64,000 nt of DNA from Kaistia soli DSM 19436 (GTDB taxonomy: Bacteria > Pseudomonadota > Alphaproteobacteria > Rhizobiales > Kaistiaceae), in contig NZ_FQUP01000006.1 in assembly GCF_900129325.1 (NCBI RefSeq), positions 62,001 to 126,000 of the forward strand. Reading direction: 5' to 3'. Position numbers and translations under genes: made by a program. Shown piece by piece: positions 45,306 to 53,862 of the stretch; positions within the stretch are counted from its first letter, which is position 1, and the number at the start of each line of letters is the position of its first letter. The notes beneath the pieces are model-generated. The model worked only from the letters and a program-made list of their open reading frames with translations, did not search any database and was not told the DNA's origin.

Positions 45306-45783
45306 TTATCTCTCCTTGGCCATTTGGAGAACCGCACGGTTCGCCTTTGTGTGCCGCTTACAACGCGTGACCAGGTAGCGGCCCGCGACCAGATGTTTGG
45401 CTGACGGCAAATCGGTCGAAAATCGCTCTCGATTCATTTTGGCGATCGATTCGATTTGGCGGCCTGAATGCGTGCGCGCTGCCGCGTTGGTTACGCTTCA
45501 TGAGTCGGCAAATCGTATGAGGTAAGCCGTTTGGATGATCGTGAGAGTTGAGGCCCTCGCGGGACTAGAAGATCACTGTGATTAGTACAACTACGTCCTC
45601 GGCCTCGTCGAACGGATTTATCTCTCCGAAATCGAGCGCTGAAAATCACGCTGTGAAGATATTCGGCAGTGCTATTCGCGAGATTTGTGTCCGACCAGAC
45701 TGTTGAAGCGAGCAAAGCGCTCGCGACTTAGGCAAGGCCGTCGACGGCGGCAGCCAGACAACAACTGGAAAGAACACCGCACG
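45306..45783. other. Region without a recognisable gene
   Basis: No convincing frame is seen. It holds the promoter of the small gene at 45784 on the right and that of the 127-aa gene on the left. Confidence 0.35.
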
Positions 45784-46014
45784 ATGAAAAATCAAAGGAA
45801 CGCATCTGTGACAACTAAAGGCTCTGACAAGAAGTATCCCAGCCATACCGTCTACTGGATCGCCACCGATGGACCAAAGAGGACGTGGCAGCCCATCGGC
45901 GTGATGTGGAAAAATGCTGAGGGAAAGGGCTTCAACGTCGTACTGAGTAAAACTCCGCCGACTCTTGAACTAACAGCGCTCCCGTATCTCAGTCGACGGA
46001 AAGAGGAGAACTGA
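45784..46014 (+). CDS. Small conserved protein of unknown function
   Basis: This is a 76-residue protein from the ATG at 45784 (MKNQRNASVTTKGSDKKYPS). The stretch WQPIGVMWKNAEGKGFNVVL matches small proteins frequently carried on alphaproteobacterial conjugative and integrative elements, whose typical form is W-x-x-I-G-x-x-W...GKGF. Their function is unknown. A perfect 32-bp palindrome follows 26 bp after the stop. Confidence 0.65.
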   Translation: MKNQRNASVTTKGSDKKYPSHTVYWIATDGPKRTWQPIGVMWKNAEGKGFNVVLSKTPPTLELTALPYLSRRKEEN

Positions 46015-46040
46015 GAGGTCCCTAGTCCCCATACCGTTCT

Positions 46041-46072
46041 TGATCGGCGGACCCCGCGGGGTCCGCCGATCA
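46041..46072. repeat. Perfect 32-bp palindrome
   Basis: The left arm TGATCGGCGGACCCCG (46041-46056) is the exact reverse complement of the right arm CGGGGTCCGCCGATCA (46057-46072), with no spacer. It has no T-run, so a classical terminator is not obvious, though it may still end transcription of the gene at 45784. Recombination, replication or transfer sites are other options. Confidence 0.85.
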
Positions 46073-46363
46073 TGTGGAGGGATGCGCATAGTCTGACACA
46101 AAGCAGTGCCATGCCGCTGCATTCTCTTCCACGAGGAGTTGGAGCCCGGCCTCTGAAGGATGGATAGATCGACGCGAGCACGGACCACGGATCATATAAG
46201 TGAAGAATGCAGGGCCCTCTTCGACGCGACGGCGGGCCGGCCGGGGTCGGTCGGATGTATCGGCTCGATCGAGGGTAGAGTCTGGCTGACCGCAAGCTGC
46301 GGTCAAAACGCCACGCCATCAAAGCTCAGGTGTCGCTCCTCGTCGGCGGATGAAGGCCAATTC

Positions 46364-46398
46364 GCGTCTGTCGCTGGACTCCGTCCAGCGACAGACGC
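46364..46398. repeat. Perfect 16-bp stem with 3-base loop
   Basis: GCGTCTGTCGCTGGAC (46364-46379) pairs exactly with GTCCAGCGACAGACGC (46383-46398) around TCC. It lies 292 bp from the 32-bp palindrome but differs in sequence. The surrounding 46073-46499 has no convincing gene; a minus-strand frame at 46070-46306 (78 aa) is weak. Confidence 0.85.
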
Positions 46399-46499
46399 CT
46401 GCGGCCATGCTTCCGCACGCTAGAAATCGTCGCTAATGGCGCACGGGATTGCCTACCGCCATCTCCGTCACCTCGATCCGGGCTGGCGCGGCGAACGAA

Positions 46500-46754
46500 C
46501 TAACCGCACTGTTCCAACGCGAAGCCCGGCGTGATCGACTCCAATCGCCGCGCCGAGTTAAGCTCGAACGCTATGCTCGCCCAGGCACAGAAGCGCCGAC
46601 GCTCGGCAGTCCATCGGGGTCCGTCCAGCCGATTCAGCCCGGCTTCCACGAGCGCTTCGATGGCCTCATACCAACGAATTGCTGGGTGGGTACGTGTCCC
46701 CCAGGCTCGACCGTGCTGAAGCCAAAATCGCCGCATGGTTGACGACTGCAACAT
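46500..46754 (-). CDS. Possible small protein or gene fragment
   Basis: This 84-residue frame reads RRFWLQHGRAWGTRTHPAIR, WYEAIEALVEAGLNRLDGPR and WTAERRRFCAWASIAFELNS. The composition is protein-like, with amphipathic helices, but there is no recognised family and no clear ribosome-binding site. It may be a remnant. Confidence 0.3.
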   Translation of the reverse strand: MLQSSTMRRFWLQHGRAWGTRTHPAIRWYEAIEALVEAGLNRLDGPRWTAERRRFCAWASIAFELNSARRLESITPGFALEQCG

Positions 46755-47009
46755 CTATTTCTTCATTCGGCGCTCGGAACATCCCCGTCGCGGCTTACGC
46801 CAAACCTCCTCATCTAGGCGCAATTCCACGCTAACGCGTCGGGCCCCGCCGCTGCTGGCTAACAAATCAATGGCGGGTCATCAGCGATCGACAACATCTG
46901 CACTGATGCCGGTACCAAAATTCGATGTAGCCATTCCCATCACTGGAACTCTCGGGTCGCTTTGCCATAAGATTCCTCAGCATCAGCAACTCGAATCAAG
47001 GAACTTGTC

Positions 47010-47954
47010 TTGCCGATACATCACTACATTGATTCTGGTCCGATCGGACAGTCATCGGATTCGGATGTTAAAACCACTCAGGTTGATAATTTCGCCGCAC
47101 AGGGCGACGACGGTACTCTTACTGTCGAAATAGCGCCAAAAAAGCATCGTCGCTTAGTCTACAAGCACCTGGCCGGCGTGACGGCGCCGTCCAAACACCT
47201 AACAGTCCCGCAAGCGCTCGATCAAATAGGACGAAACGATTTCGAAACATGGGGAACGCAAAAGGCATTTAGGTACATGCCGATCATCTTGACGAAAACA
47301 CAGAGAGTTTTGAAATACTCCATTACAACCACCGTAATGGGGACTTTATATAAGATCACTTCTGAAGAGATCCCGGCGGGACCATCCACAACCGAGGCTG
47401 TGAAGCAGTTTCGCGCTGCGCGTAGGGCCCTCAAAGAGGCCATTGAATCTGAGCAAGTTATCGCAATCTATCATAAGACGCCTTCGGAATTTTCTCCCTA
47501 TCCGAGGGCTCTACTGTCCGGAACGAGGGCCAAGACGGTTCAATTTGCTCTGGGGGTTATGCGCAGCAATCGTCTGTGGTGTCCAATTTTCATAGAGCAA
47601 GCCAGCTTCGAACGTTGGCTACAATCCAGGCGGCAAGGCACCGGCCAGCCGGAACCGCAACGAGCACGATACTTAGGCTCCGGTAAGGAACGAGCAATTG
47701 CCGAGGCAATCGAACAGTCTAGTTCGGCTACTTCGTGTTATCCGCGGAAAGACGAGCTAACTAATTTGATTGCCGATGCAGTCGCATTAAGCGGCCGTCC
47801 GCCAATAGCTGACGCTGAGATCAAACGAATCCGGCATGATCTAACGTCACACAAATTTCACGACGCAGGTAGACCAAAGAAAAATTTGGCAAAGCTGTCG
47901 GAGGACCAGAGAGCGACGTTCCTGAAGGCTATCCTCTTAGCGGTCAAGAAGTAG
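47010..47954 (+). CDS. Uncharacterised 314-aa protein of the integrative element
   Basis: The TTG at 47010 is chosen because AAGGAA sits 7 nt before it. The protein has lower-GC codon use than the chromosomal blocks. It has no signal peptide. A helical, basic C-terminal third (IADAEIKRIRHDLTSHKFHD, AGRPKKNLAKLSEDQRATFL) suggests nucleic-acid binding. No family is recognised. It is the first of a same-strand series with the AlpA, 220-aa and Rep-like genes, and shares their composition. Confidence 0.6.
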   Translation: MPIHHYIDSGPIGQSSDSDVKTTQVDNFAAQGDDGTLTVEIAPKKHRRLVYKHLAGVTAPSKHLTVPQALDQIGRNDFETWGTQKAFRYMPIILTKTQRVLKYSITTTVMGTLYKITSEEIPAGPSTTEAVKQFRAARRALKEAIESEQVIAIYHKTPSEFSPYPRALLSGTRAKTVQFALGVMRSNRLWCPIFIEQASFERWLQSRRQGTGQPEPQRARYLGSGKERAIAEAIEQSSSATSCYPRKDELTNLIADAVALSGRPPIADAEIKRIRHDLTSHKFHDAGRPKKNLAKLSEDQRATFLKAILLAVKK

Positions 47955-48297
47955 CCGATATGTGGGCCTCCCGAAGCCGCTATCCCGCACCTTCCGTGTA
48001 AACCTACGTCTTTCGAAATCGCCCTCCATTGAAGCGCCCCATCAGCGGCGCGGAAACCGACTCGTACGCCGGCTTTCTATTAGATCGCATTGTGGGTAAA
48101 TTGCGCTTCCGCGAGCTGATTCAAAATACGATCGAACCGACCTCGGAAATTTATAACCGCAGAACGCTCACTTTCATTGCCGGTGCGCTTAAGTCCGAGC
48201 GCGTGTAAATTGAATCGAAGCGTCGCTTAAATCGTCACCACTATTCGATCGATTCTGACACCCGCATCTTCCGTCCCGTCAACAAACGGAGGGTGCG
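47955..48297. other. Intergenic region upstream of alpA
   Basis: No gene is seen. Composition is AT-richer than neighbours, with several short TTTAAAT-like tracts. GGAGG at 48288-48292 is the ribosome-binding site of the AlpA gene. Confidence 0.4.
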
Positions 48298-48504
48298 ATG
48301 CACACCGACACAAGGAGATCGCCGATCGCGAACGAGCGACTGCTTCGACTGAGCGATATTGTGAAACCGAATGGGATACTTCCCATTGCAAGGAGCACCT
48401 GGCTCGCCGGCATCAAAGACGGTCGATATCCGAAGCCTATCAAACTAGGGCCGAGGATCGCCGTATGGCGCCTGGGTGATATAGAGCGGCTTCTCGGCAG
48501 CTAG
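48298..48504 (+). CDS. alpA: AlpA-family phage/element regulator
   Basis: This is a 68-residue protein with a MerR-like winged HTH: LLRLSDIVKPNGILPIARST, then WLAGIKDGRYPKPIKLGPRI, ending AVWRLGDIERLL. AlpA proteins act as excisionase or activator of integrase genes in P4-like prophages and integrative elements. A tyrosine integrase of the matching class is encoded at 51575-52789. GGAGG lies 5 nt upstream of the ATG. Confidence 0.9.
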   Translation: MHTDTRRSPIANERLLRLSDIVKPNGILPIARSTWLAGIKDGRYPKPIKLGPRIAVWRLGDIERLLGS

Positions 48505-48764
48505 GCCCAAAGAGTCGGCCCGATGCGAAACCGAGACTGAAGCCGATTCGCGCGAACTCGCGGCCGACGCCAGGGAATGCAACGGGAGCGTCGGCGGCAC
48601 CACTAAACGGTGCCGGCGGTGCGGTAGGCGTCTGCCTGCCCTCCGCGAATATACCGATGCACCCGGAGTGCTTCCGTTCCGAACGCCCTACCAGCAAAGC
48701 TGGTGGCGCAGAGCACAATCAATGTCAACCATCGAAAGTCGCGTAACGCGACTTGGGAGAATGC

Positions 48765-49427
48765 ATGTCTTCAAAAAGCAAAACCCCACGTCACATCGAC
48801 GTCAAGCTCCTGAAAAAGCAAATCGACAACGATCCGTTGGCCGCAGCGGAAGCGTGCCAGGGTGAGTTCGCCGATCTGCGCGACACGTCACGCGCAACCA
48901 GGAGCCGCCTTGTGCTCAAGTCCTTTTTTATCGCGCAAGCCTATATCGCCGACACCGTTCTGTGGGAGGACTTCTTAAGCAACCCCTACTGGGTGCATTC
49001 GAAGACCAAGATGAAATCCACGAAGCCAACCGTCGAGAACATCTCTCGAGCGGTAATGATCTTTGTGAAACGCGCGAAAACCGTGAGCGAACGGAAGCGC
49101 GCTTACAAGTACGCCAGCGCCGTCACACCGTTCTTAGAAGAGGACTCCTCACCGGCGGAAGTGCAGAAAGCTCTCAAAGGCGGGATCGAACGGCTCATTC
49201 GTAAGGCGGCTAAGGCGCGGCAGAGCAGCCAAGCCGCTGATGCGCAGGACGACGCATCAGCGGCTGCCACCAGCCACGTACTTGGCATCACAGTACCTCT
49301 GGAGCTCTATCAGAAGGTCATCAAATCGCGCGATGGAGAGCTCGTAAAGCTTTTTGTTCGACGTAATGGCACGAAGAACAAGCGCGTGATTTTCGATGCC
49401 GAGAAGGTCGCCCGCGTAAGAGAATAG
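48765..49427 (+). CDS. Uncharacterised 220-aa element protein
   Basis: The ATG at 48765 follows GGGAG; an in-frame start 12 nt earlier is possible. The protein is strongly basic and helical (KTPRHIDVKLLKKQIDNDPL, FVKRAKTVSERKRAYKYASA). It lies between alpA and the Rep-like gene on the same strand, where satellite elements often carry replication accessory genes. Function unknown. Confidence 0.62.
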   Translation: MSSKSKTPRHIDVKLLKKQIDNDPLAAAEACQGEFADLRDTSRATRSRLVLKSFFIAQAYIADTVLWEDFLSNPYWVHSKTKMKSTKPTVENISRAVMIFVKRAKTVSERKRAYKYASAVTPFLEEDSSPAEVQKALKGGIERLIRKAAKARQSSQAADAQDDASAAATSHVLGITVPLELYQKVIKSRDGELVKLFVRRNGTKNKRVIFDAEKVARVRE

Positions 49428-49617
49428 CTGGCGGAGCGGGCATATCCCTCGCATATATTGGAGTCGATATGCCCGCTACACGATCTCATCGCTCATTCGT
49501 ATGTAACCAACACTTGACGACAATACTGTAAACTACATTTGCGCTGTTCATATGTGCTTTTTATCGATGACTCGTACTATAGATCGACGACTGTAAATTA
49601 TTGGAGCCACATATATA

Positions 49618-50418
49618 ATGCCTGGACCCTTCGTAATACCGAATAGATATACCCAGTACACGCGAATTGGCAAGGCCGCATCAAGACTGAACAATCGTGG
49701 CATCGGCCGTCGCCGATTCGCTGTCGCCGAGTTCTCGAAGTTGAGAGCGCACGAAATGCGCGCGTTGAACCCTTGGGCGGGTGGTTTGTGGCGCCGCGCA
49801 TTGATGAAGGCCTTCGAGCAAGAGCGCTCTTCATTGCCCACGATCGCCATAACCCTTTACTCGGAACAGTGGTCCTTCGCTCTCGAAGGGGCATCTCGGC
49901 CACCAGTACTTGAGGACATGCTCGTTGCGATGGAGAGCGATGTCAGTGCAGCCTTAGAGGGCCTCTCGTACCTCCTCCTTGTCGATGTCGCGATCCATCG
50001 AACGTCCCGAGGAAGACAGCAAACGCTTTGCTATCACCTCCATGGAGTCGCGTGGGGCACAAAGGCTGAGATCAAGGCGCGGCTCAAGGGATGGGGCAGT
50101 GGCTTTATGGGGGCGCCTGGGCACAAGCTCGTGGATATCTTTGATCTGAAGGGTTGGATCGATTACAGCGCCAAAGACACTCGCTGCCGATACGTCACCA
50201 ACCCCGTGCGAGCGCCGCTCGGTCGCGAGACTCATCACCATCACCGGGAGCGGCTCTGGGGACCCCAGCTCGGAACCTTGCTCGGTGTCTATGGCGATCT
50301 CAGAAAGCCTCAGTTGGCACTTGCGGGAGGAATCGGGGCCAAAATCCTCAAATCGGCTCGGGCCGTTGCCACGCAACGCGCTCGCGAGATTGATCCGGAC
50401 TGTCAAATAGAGTTCTAA
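49618..50418 (+). CDS. Possible HUH-type replication initiator
   Basis: This is a 266-residue protein. His-Leu-His at residues 140-142 (CYHLHGVAWG) has the form of the HUH metal motif, set on a beta-strand as in Rep proteins. Tyr183-x-x-Lys186 (WIDYSAKDTRCRYVTN) fits the catalytic Tyr/Lys of motif 3. An upstream strand TLYSEQWSFALE might be motif 1. Rolling-circle Rep proteins are found in inoviruses and small integrative elements. The alternative is an unrelated protein with chance motifs; fold prediction would decide. It lies within the alpA-integrase element. Confidence 0.6.
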   Translation: MPGPFVIPNRYTQYTRIGKAASRLNNRGIGRRRFAVAEFSKLRAHEMRALNPWAGGLWRRALMKAFEQERSSLPTIAITLYSEQWSFALEGASRPPVLEDMLVAMESDVSAALEGLSYLLLVDVAIHRTSRGRQQTLCYHLHGVAWGTKAEIKARLKGWGSGFMGAPGHKLVDIFDLKGWIDYSAKDTRCRYVTNPVRAPLGRETHHHHRERLWGPQLGTLLGVYGDLRKPQLALAGGIGAKILKSARAVATQRAREIDPDCQIEF

Positions 50419-50517
50419 GACGACCCTGCGAGCCAGCCGTCGGTTTGGATTGTACTTGAATCAGAAAAGCAGAGTTGGCGTTTGTCGACCGGCTAGCCAG
50501 TCGGAGCCGGCCCGGCT

Positions 50518-50662
50518 TCATCGGAGGCGTTTTTGTTTGGGCCACGCCGCGATGGCAGGCTCGCCCAGCATTGCATAGTAGTATTCCTCGGCTTCGGCCG
50601 GCGGAATATTGACGAAGGGCTCTAGCAGTCGGTGACGCTGAACCAGTCGACCCAGGTCAGAG
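50518..50662 (-). mobile_element. IS3-family OrfB 3' remnant
   Basis: Minus-strand translation gives TLTWVDWF and, after a one-base shift, RHRLLEPFVNIPPAEAEEYY, YAMLGEPAIAAW and a stop at 50518-50520. This is the conserved end of IS3/IS407-type OrfB (WVDWFNxxRLLEPIGNIPPAEAE...). Only ~145 bp survive; the integrase core and orfA are absent. Confidence 0.75.
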
Positions 50663-50689
50663 TCCGCGGAGACACGGGACTGGTCACGC

Positions 50690-50789
50690 ACGCGCCGACG
50701 TTGCGGCGGCGGTGTTCGAAGCCGCCACCAATCCGTCAGCTCCGCTCAAGAACCCCGTCGGCGAGGTCGCGATCGCTTGGATGTCGTAG
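50690..50789 (+). pseudogene. Short-chain dehydrogenase C-terminal scrap
   Basis: The frame reads RADVAAAVFEAATNPSAPLK and NPVGEVAIAW before the stop at 50787-50789. This matches the C-terminal helix and loop of many SDRs (VAxAVFEAATxPSAPLRxPVG). The rest of the gene is missing. Confidence 0.45.
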
Positions 50790-50849
50790 GCAGGCCCAGC
50801 ATAGGCTGTACCGGGTCGCGCAGAGTCAGATACTGCCATCCCGAACTGT

Positions 50850-51251
50850 TTAGATTGTTCGCTCTATGACCCGCTCGGCTGCTCTTAGGCCGCTTTCCCA
50901 GGCGCCATGCGCCGTCGAGAAGTCGGACCGGTGCGTCGCTTCACCTGCAAAGAATAGTCTGTCATCAATGGGTTATGCCAGTATCTGGCGGGCGTCGGCG
51001 TGGCCTGGCAGCGCGTGGCTGTAGGAGCTGCCGATCCACTCGGTGCCACACCAGGACGAGGCTACGAACGGACTTAGGTGGCGACGGATATTGCTGCCCA
51101 GAAGGGCTGACAACTCGTCCACGGCAAACGCAAACCCCTCCACAGGGCCGGCGCGTTCGATGAGGACCGCACCCGTGCCGCCGCAGAAGGCCTCAATCAC
51201 CGGCCGTCCCAAAGGGCGGATGTAGTAGCTGAGGCAGACATTGGGATCCAT
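50850..51251 (-). pseudogene. Flavin amine oxidase C-terminal fragment with in-frame stop
   Basis: Translation reads YIRPLGRPVIEAFCGGTGAV, SSWCGTEWIGSSYSHALPGH, then ILA-stop (TAA at 50973-50975). It continues in the same frame as PIDDRLFFAGEATHRSDFST, AHGAWESGLRAAERVI, and stops at 50850. FFAGEATxxxxFSTAHGAxxSG is the C-terminal FAD-contact motif of flavin monoamine oxidases. A single substitution broke the gene, and its 5' two-thirds are absent. Confidence 0.72.
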
Positions 51252-51352
51252 TCTGAAGCGACGCTCTGACTATCGTGTCGCAAGCAGAAAGAAGAAACAG
51301 CGCTTTCTGTCTGCGCCGAATATCAGCGGCGCTCATCGAGGAAGCTTATAGC

Positions 51353-51574
51353 TCAACCTCTCAGGCTCCCGACTAGCCCCACCATCCTATCAACGACTGC
51401 TGATGGAAGTGCCCGAAGATGGTGCGGCGCACCGCAACCACAGACAGCCCTGAACGACCGCTTTCCGGGCTCGGTTTGAATTTCGCCAGTTGGCGCCACC
51501 ACGACCGCCGGCGGTCGGTCTGCGATATCCGTTTCCGGGAATGTCAGCGTCGGCTGTATCGACTGACTTGCCAA
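51353..51574 (-). CDS. Small ORF in frame behind the integrase stop
   Basis: A TTG directly follows the integrase TGA in the same frame, and 73 residues follow (ending AVCGCGAPHHLRALPSAVVD, RMVGLVGSLRG). The composition is protein-like. It could be a separate small gene, a readthrough extension, or the relic of a longer integrase. Family not recognised. Confidence 0.27.
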   Translation of the reverse strand: MASQSIQPTLTFPETDIADRPPAVVVAPTGEIQTEPGKRSFRAVCGCGAPHHLRALPSAVVDRMVGLVGSLRG

Positions 51575-52789
51575 TCATGACGCTCTAATTATCTCTCTGA
51601 GCTTGGAATTCCATATATCCAAAGCGTCTCTCTTTATTTTAATACTCTGTGTATGAATGTAATGCTTCAAAAGCGTATGCGTGGCAGCATTTCCAGCCGA
51701 GTGCCCCACTATAGTTGCAATAGTTTCAAGAGAAATACCGAGTTCCGCCATTGAGGTCGCCGCAGTTCTCCGAAGATCGTGAGTAGCAAAACTTTCAATA
51801 GGACAATCCTTTCGGCGCTTGATAATTGCTCCGCCAATCTGCGAGGCGGTGGCGGCAGCGCCCCGCTCGCTTTCAAAAAGAAGCTCTGAGGTGGAGTAGT
51901 TGAGCCGCTCCATCACAATATCTTTGGCAAGACCATCAAGTGGAGTAGCTCTGGGAGAGCCATTCTTCGATCGCTCGGCAGGCAGGTGCCAAACCCAATT
52001 TGAGTCGATTTCGGAACGAGCCATGCCTCCGATCTCGCCAATTCGAGCACCAATGCACAGCTGCAACCTAAGTGCGGCCACATGGCTAGGGAGCATGTTA
52101 GAGGAGGCGAACCAATGCCAGGCTGTCCTAACTTCGTCCGCACTGAGCACCCGGCTACGAGCCTGGCCGGCATCGTAGGTGGGAAGCCCCCAGATCGGAT
52201 TGGTCTCGATGAGGTCAACGGAAATAGCCCAGCGAAACATTGTGCTGATAGACTGTCGTCGGGCCTCGGCCTCTCTAGTCATACCGGCGTCTGCGACAGC
52301 ATCCAGCAATTCACGAAGATCCCGGCGACGGAGATCATCCGCGTACCTAGTAAGGACAGGCAGGAGAGCCCTCTTCAGCCGACGTTCGATTTCGACGGCA
52401 GTGCGAAGTCTCCCTCTGACACGCCTGTGACAATAGCGTTCGATCAGTTCTGCGATCGTGGGCCGTGCGGCCATCAGAACTTGGGCCGCATCCTCCTCGC
52501 CGACTAGATCGCGACCGCCCCTGGCCGCTGCGGCGAGATCGTTGGCGCGCTCGCGAGCCTCGGCTAAACCAACTTCGGGGAATCGGCCCAAAGAACGCCG
52601 TCTGACCTGACCGCCTTTGATACGGTAGCTCATATCCCACGTTTTTACGCCGGAAGTCGCGACACGGATGGCCAAACCAGGGCATCGGATATCGGGCACA
52701 CGATATGGGGCTTTCTCCGGATGGAGCGCCTCAACTGATCGCGCGGTCAATGCTATTCCCGATTTAGTAGCGCCTGATCCACTTACCAC
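51575..52789 (-). CDS. Tyrosine integrase of an integrative element
   Basis: This is a 404-residue integrase with a GTG start at 52789, preceded by GGGAGG. The N-terminal Arm-DNA-binding domain of the P4/DUF4102 type is present (LTARSVEALHPEKAPYRVPD, GLAIRVATSGVKTWDMSYRI). The core-binding domain follows. The catalytic domain has Arg in LQLCIGARIGEIGGMA, His-x-x-Arg in FATHDLRRTAATSM, and His in IVGHSAGNAATHTLLKHYIH, with the nucleophile Tyr in KHYIHT. It probably integrates the element that includes alpA and the Rep-like gene. Its 5' side faces the truncated glycosyltransferase. Confidence 0.93.
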   Translation of the reverse strand: MVSGSGATKSGIALTARSVEALHPEKAPYRVPDIRCPGLAIRVATSGVKTWDMSYRIKGGQVRRRSLGRFPEVGLAEARERANDLAAAARGGRDLVGEEDAAQVLMAARPTIAELIERYCHRRVRGRLRTAVEIERRLKRALLPVLTRYADDLRRRDLRELLDAVADAGMTREAEARRQSISTMFRWAISVDLIETNPIWGLPTYDAGQARSRVLSADEVRTAWHWFASSNMLPSHVAALRLQLCIGARIGEIGGMARSEIDSNWVWHLPAERSKNGSPRATPLDGLAKDIVMERLNYSTSELLFESERGAAATASQIGGAIIKRRKDCPIESFATHDLRRTAATSMAELGISLETIATIVGHSAGNAATHTLLKHYIHTQSIKIKRDALDIWNSKLREIIRAS

Positions 52790-52948
52790 GGAGTCGTCCT
52801 CCCGTTTTCCGTCGCAACCGTGTCGCAACAAATTTATCGGATCTTACCAAACTGTGCCACACCTCTCCGACCGTTGGTGCGCAATTATCGGCGGTTTTCT
52901 GCCATTAATTGTGCACTTTCGAGTTTGGCTGGATGCAAGCTGAAGTGT

Positions 52949-53398
52949 TGGATGCAGACGGTTTTGGTCCATCTGCGTGAGCCACGCCGGCTGTGGCGCG
53001 AGATCGGGACGAAGCGCTTCATCGGCTTCATGCTGACGTCGATCGGCTCGCTGATCGCGGCGGCGGTGCACCCGCTCTATATCGCCACGGCGCTGGCGAT
53101 GCTGTTTGATCCTGCGCGGCTTTGGCGGGCCGACAGCCCGCTGCTGTCGGTGGTCACGGGCCTCAACGTCACCAATTTCGTCGCCGCCTATCTGGTCTTC
53201 GTGGTGTTGTCGCGGCAGACCTATCGCCTGCGCAGGCAGAAGCGGCCGTCCAGCGCCCTCCTCTATCTGCCGGCCTATTGGCTGTTGCTTGCCATCGCCT
53301 GCTACCGCGCCGTTTTCCAGCTGTTGCTGGCGCCGCATCACTGGGCGAAGACGCGGCATGTCGGCCGCGAAAAGCGGCGTACCCGCGCGGCGGCTTGA
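52949..53398 (+). pseudogene. C-terminal part of a family 2 glycosyltransferase
   Basis: From 52949 the frame reads WMQTVLVHLREPRRLWREIG, then three hydrophobic segments (GFMLTSIGSLIAAAVHPLYI, VVTGLNVTNFVAAYLVFVVL, YWLLLAIACYRAVFQLLLAP). This is the end of a membrane glycosyltransferase: the acceptor W-M-Q-T motif and the terminal helices. The catalytic GT2 domain is missing, and the ~130 bases upstream in frame are unrelated. Truncation probably came from integration of the element on its left. Confidence 0.7.
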
Positions 53399-53483
53399 GC
53401 GGTCGCGCAAAAGCGCATCGCCTTTGTCGGAATATCCGCGTGTCGTCCGTCCTTGGAGGAGACCGAAGAACCAGGAGGATCAA

Positions 53484-53837
53484 ATGACCTATGTCGACGG
53501 CTTTGTTATCGCTGTGCCGAAGGCACATCTCGAAGCGTACAAGAAGATGGCATCAACCGCCAATGAGGTCTGGAGGGAGCACGGCGCCCTCAGCTACGTC
53601 GAATGCCTCGGCGACGACGTGCCCATGGGGGAACTGACATCGTTTCCCCGTGCCGTGCAGGCGAAGGAAGATGAAATCGTCGTCTTCTCATGGATTACTT
53701 ATCGCGACCGCGCTCATCGCGACGCCGTCAATGCCAAAGTCATGGCTGACGAACGCGTCAAGGCACTCATGGAGAACATGCCCTTCGACGGCAAGCGGAT
53801 GATCTATGGCGGGTTCAACGTCATGATCGAGAGCTGA
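53484..53837 (+). CDS. DUF1428 family protein
   Basis: This is a 117-residue protein from the ATG at 53484, with CAGGAGG upstream. It has MTYVDGFVIAVPKAHLEAYK, HGALSYVECLGDDVPMGELT, FSWITYRDRAHRDAVNAKVM and MPFDGKRMIYGGFNVMIES, the full DUF1428 pattern. The fold is a ferredoxin-like (dimeric alpha+beta barrel) domain of unknown function. It is probably a single-gene unit. Confidence 0.93.
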   Translation: MTYVDGFVIAVPKAHLEAYKKMASTANEVWREHGALSYVECLGDDVPMGELTSFPRAVQAKEDEIVVFSWITYRDRAHRDAVNAKVMADERVKALMENMPFDGKRMIYGGFNVMIES

Positions 53838-53862
53838 TCAGGCGCGGCGTCCCCGAGCCGCT

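Noticed and set aside
52790-52960. tRNA gene as integration target next to the integrase
   Set aside because: No cloverleaf or T-loop consensus found; the flanking gene is a truncated glycosyltransferase instead.
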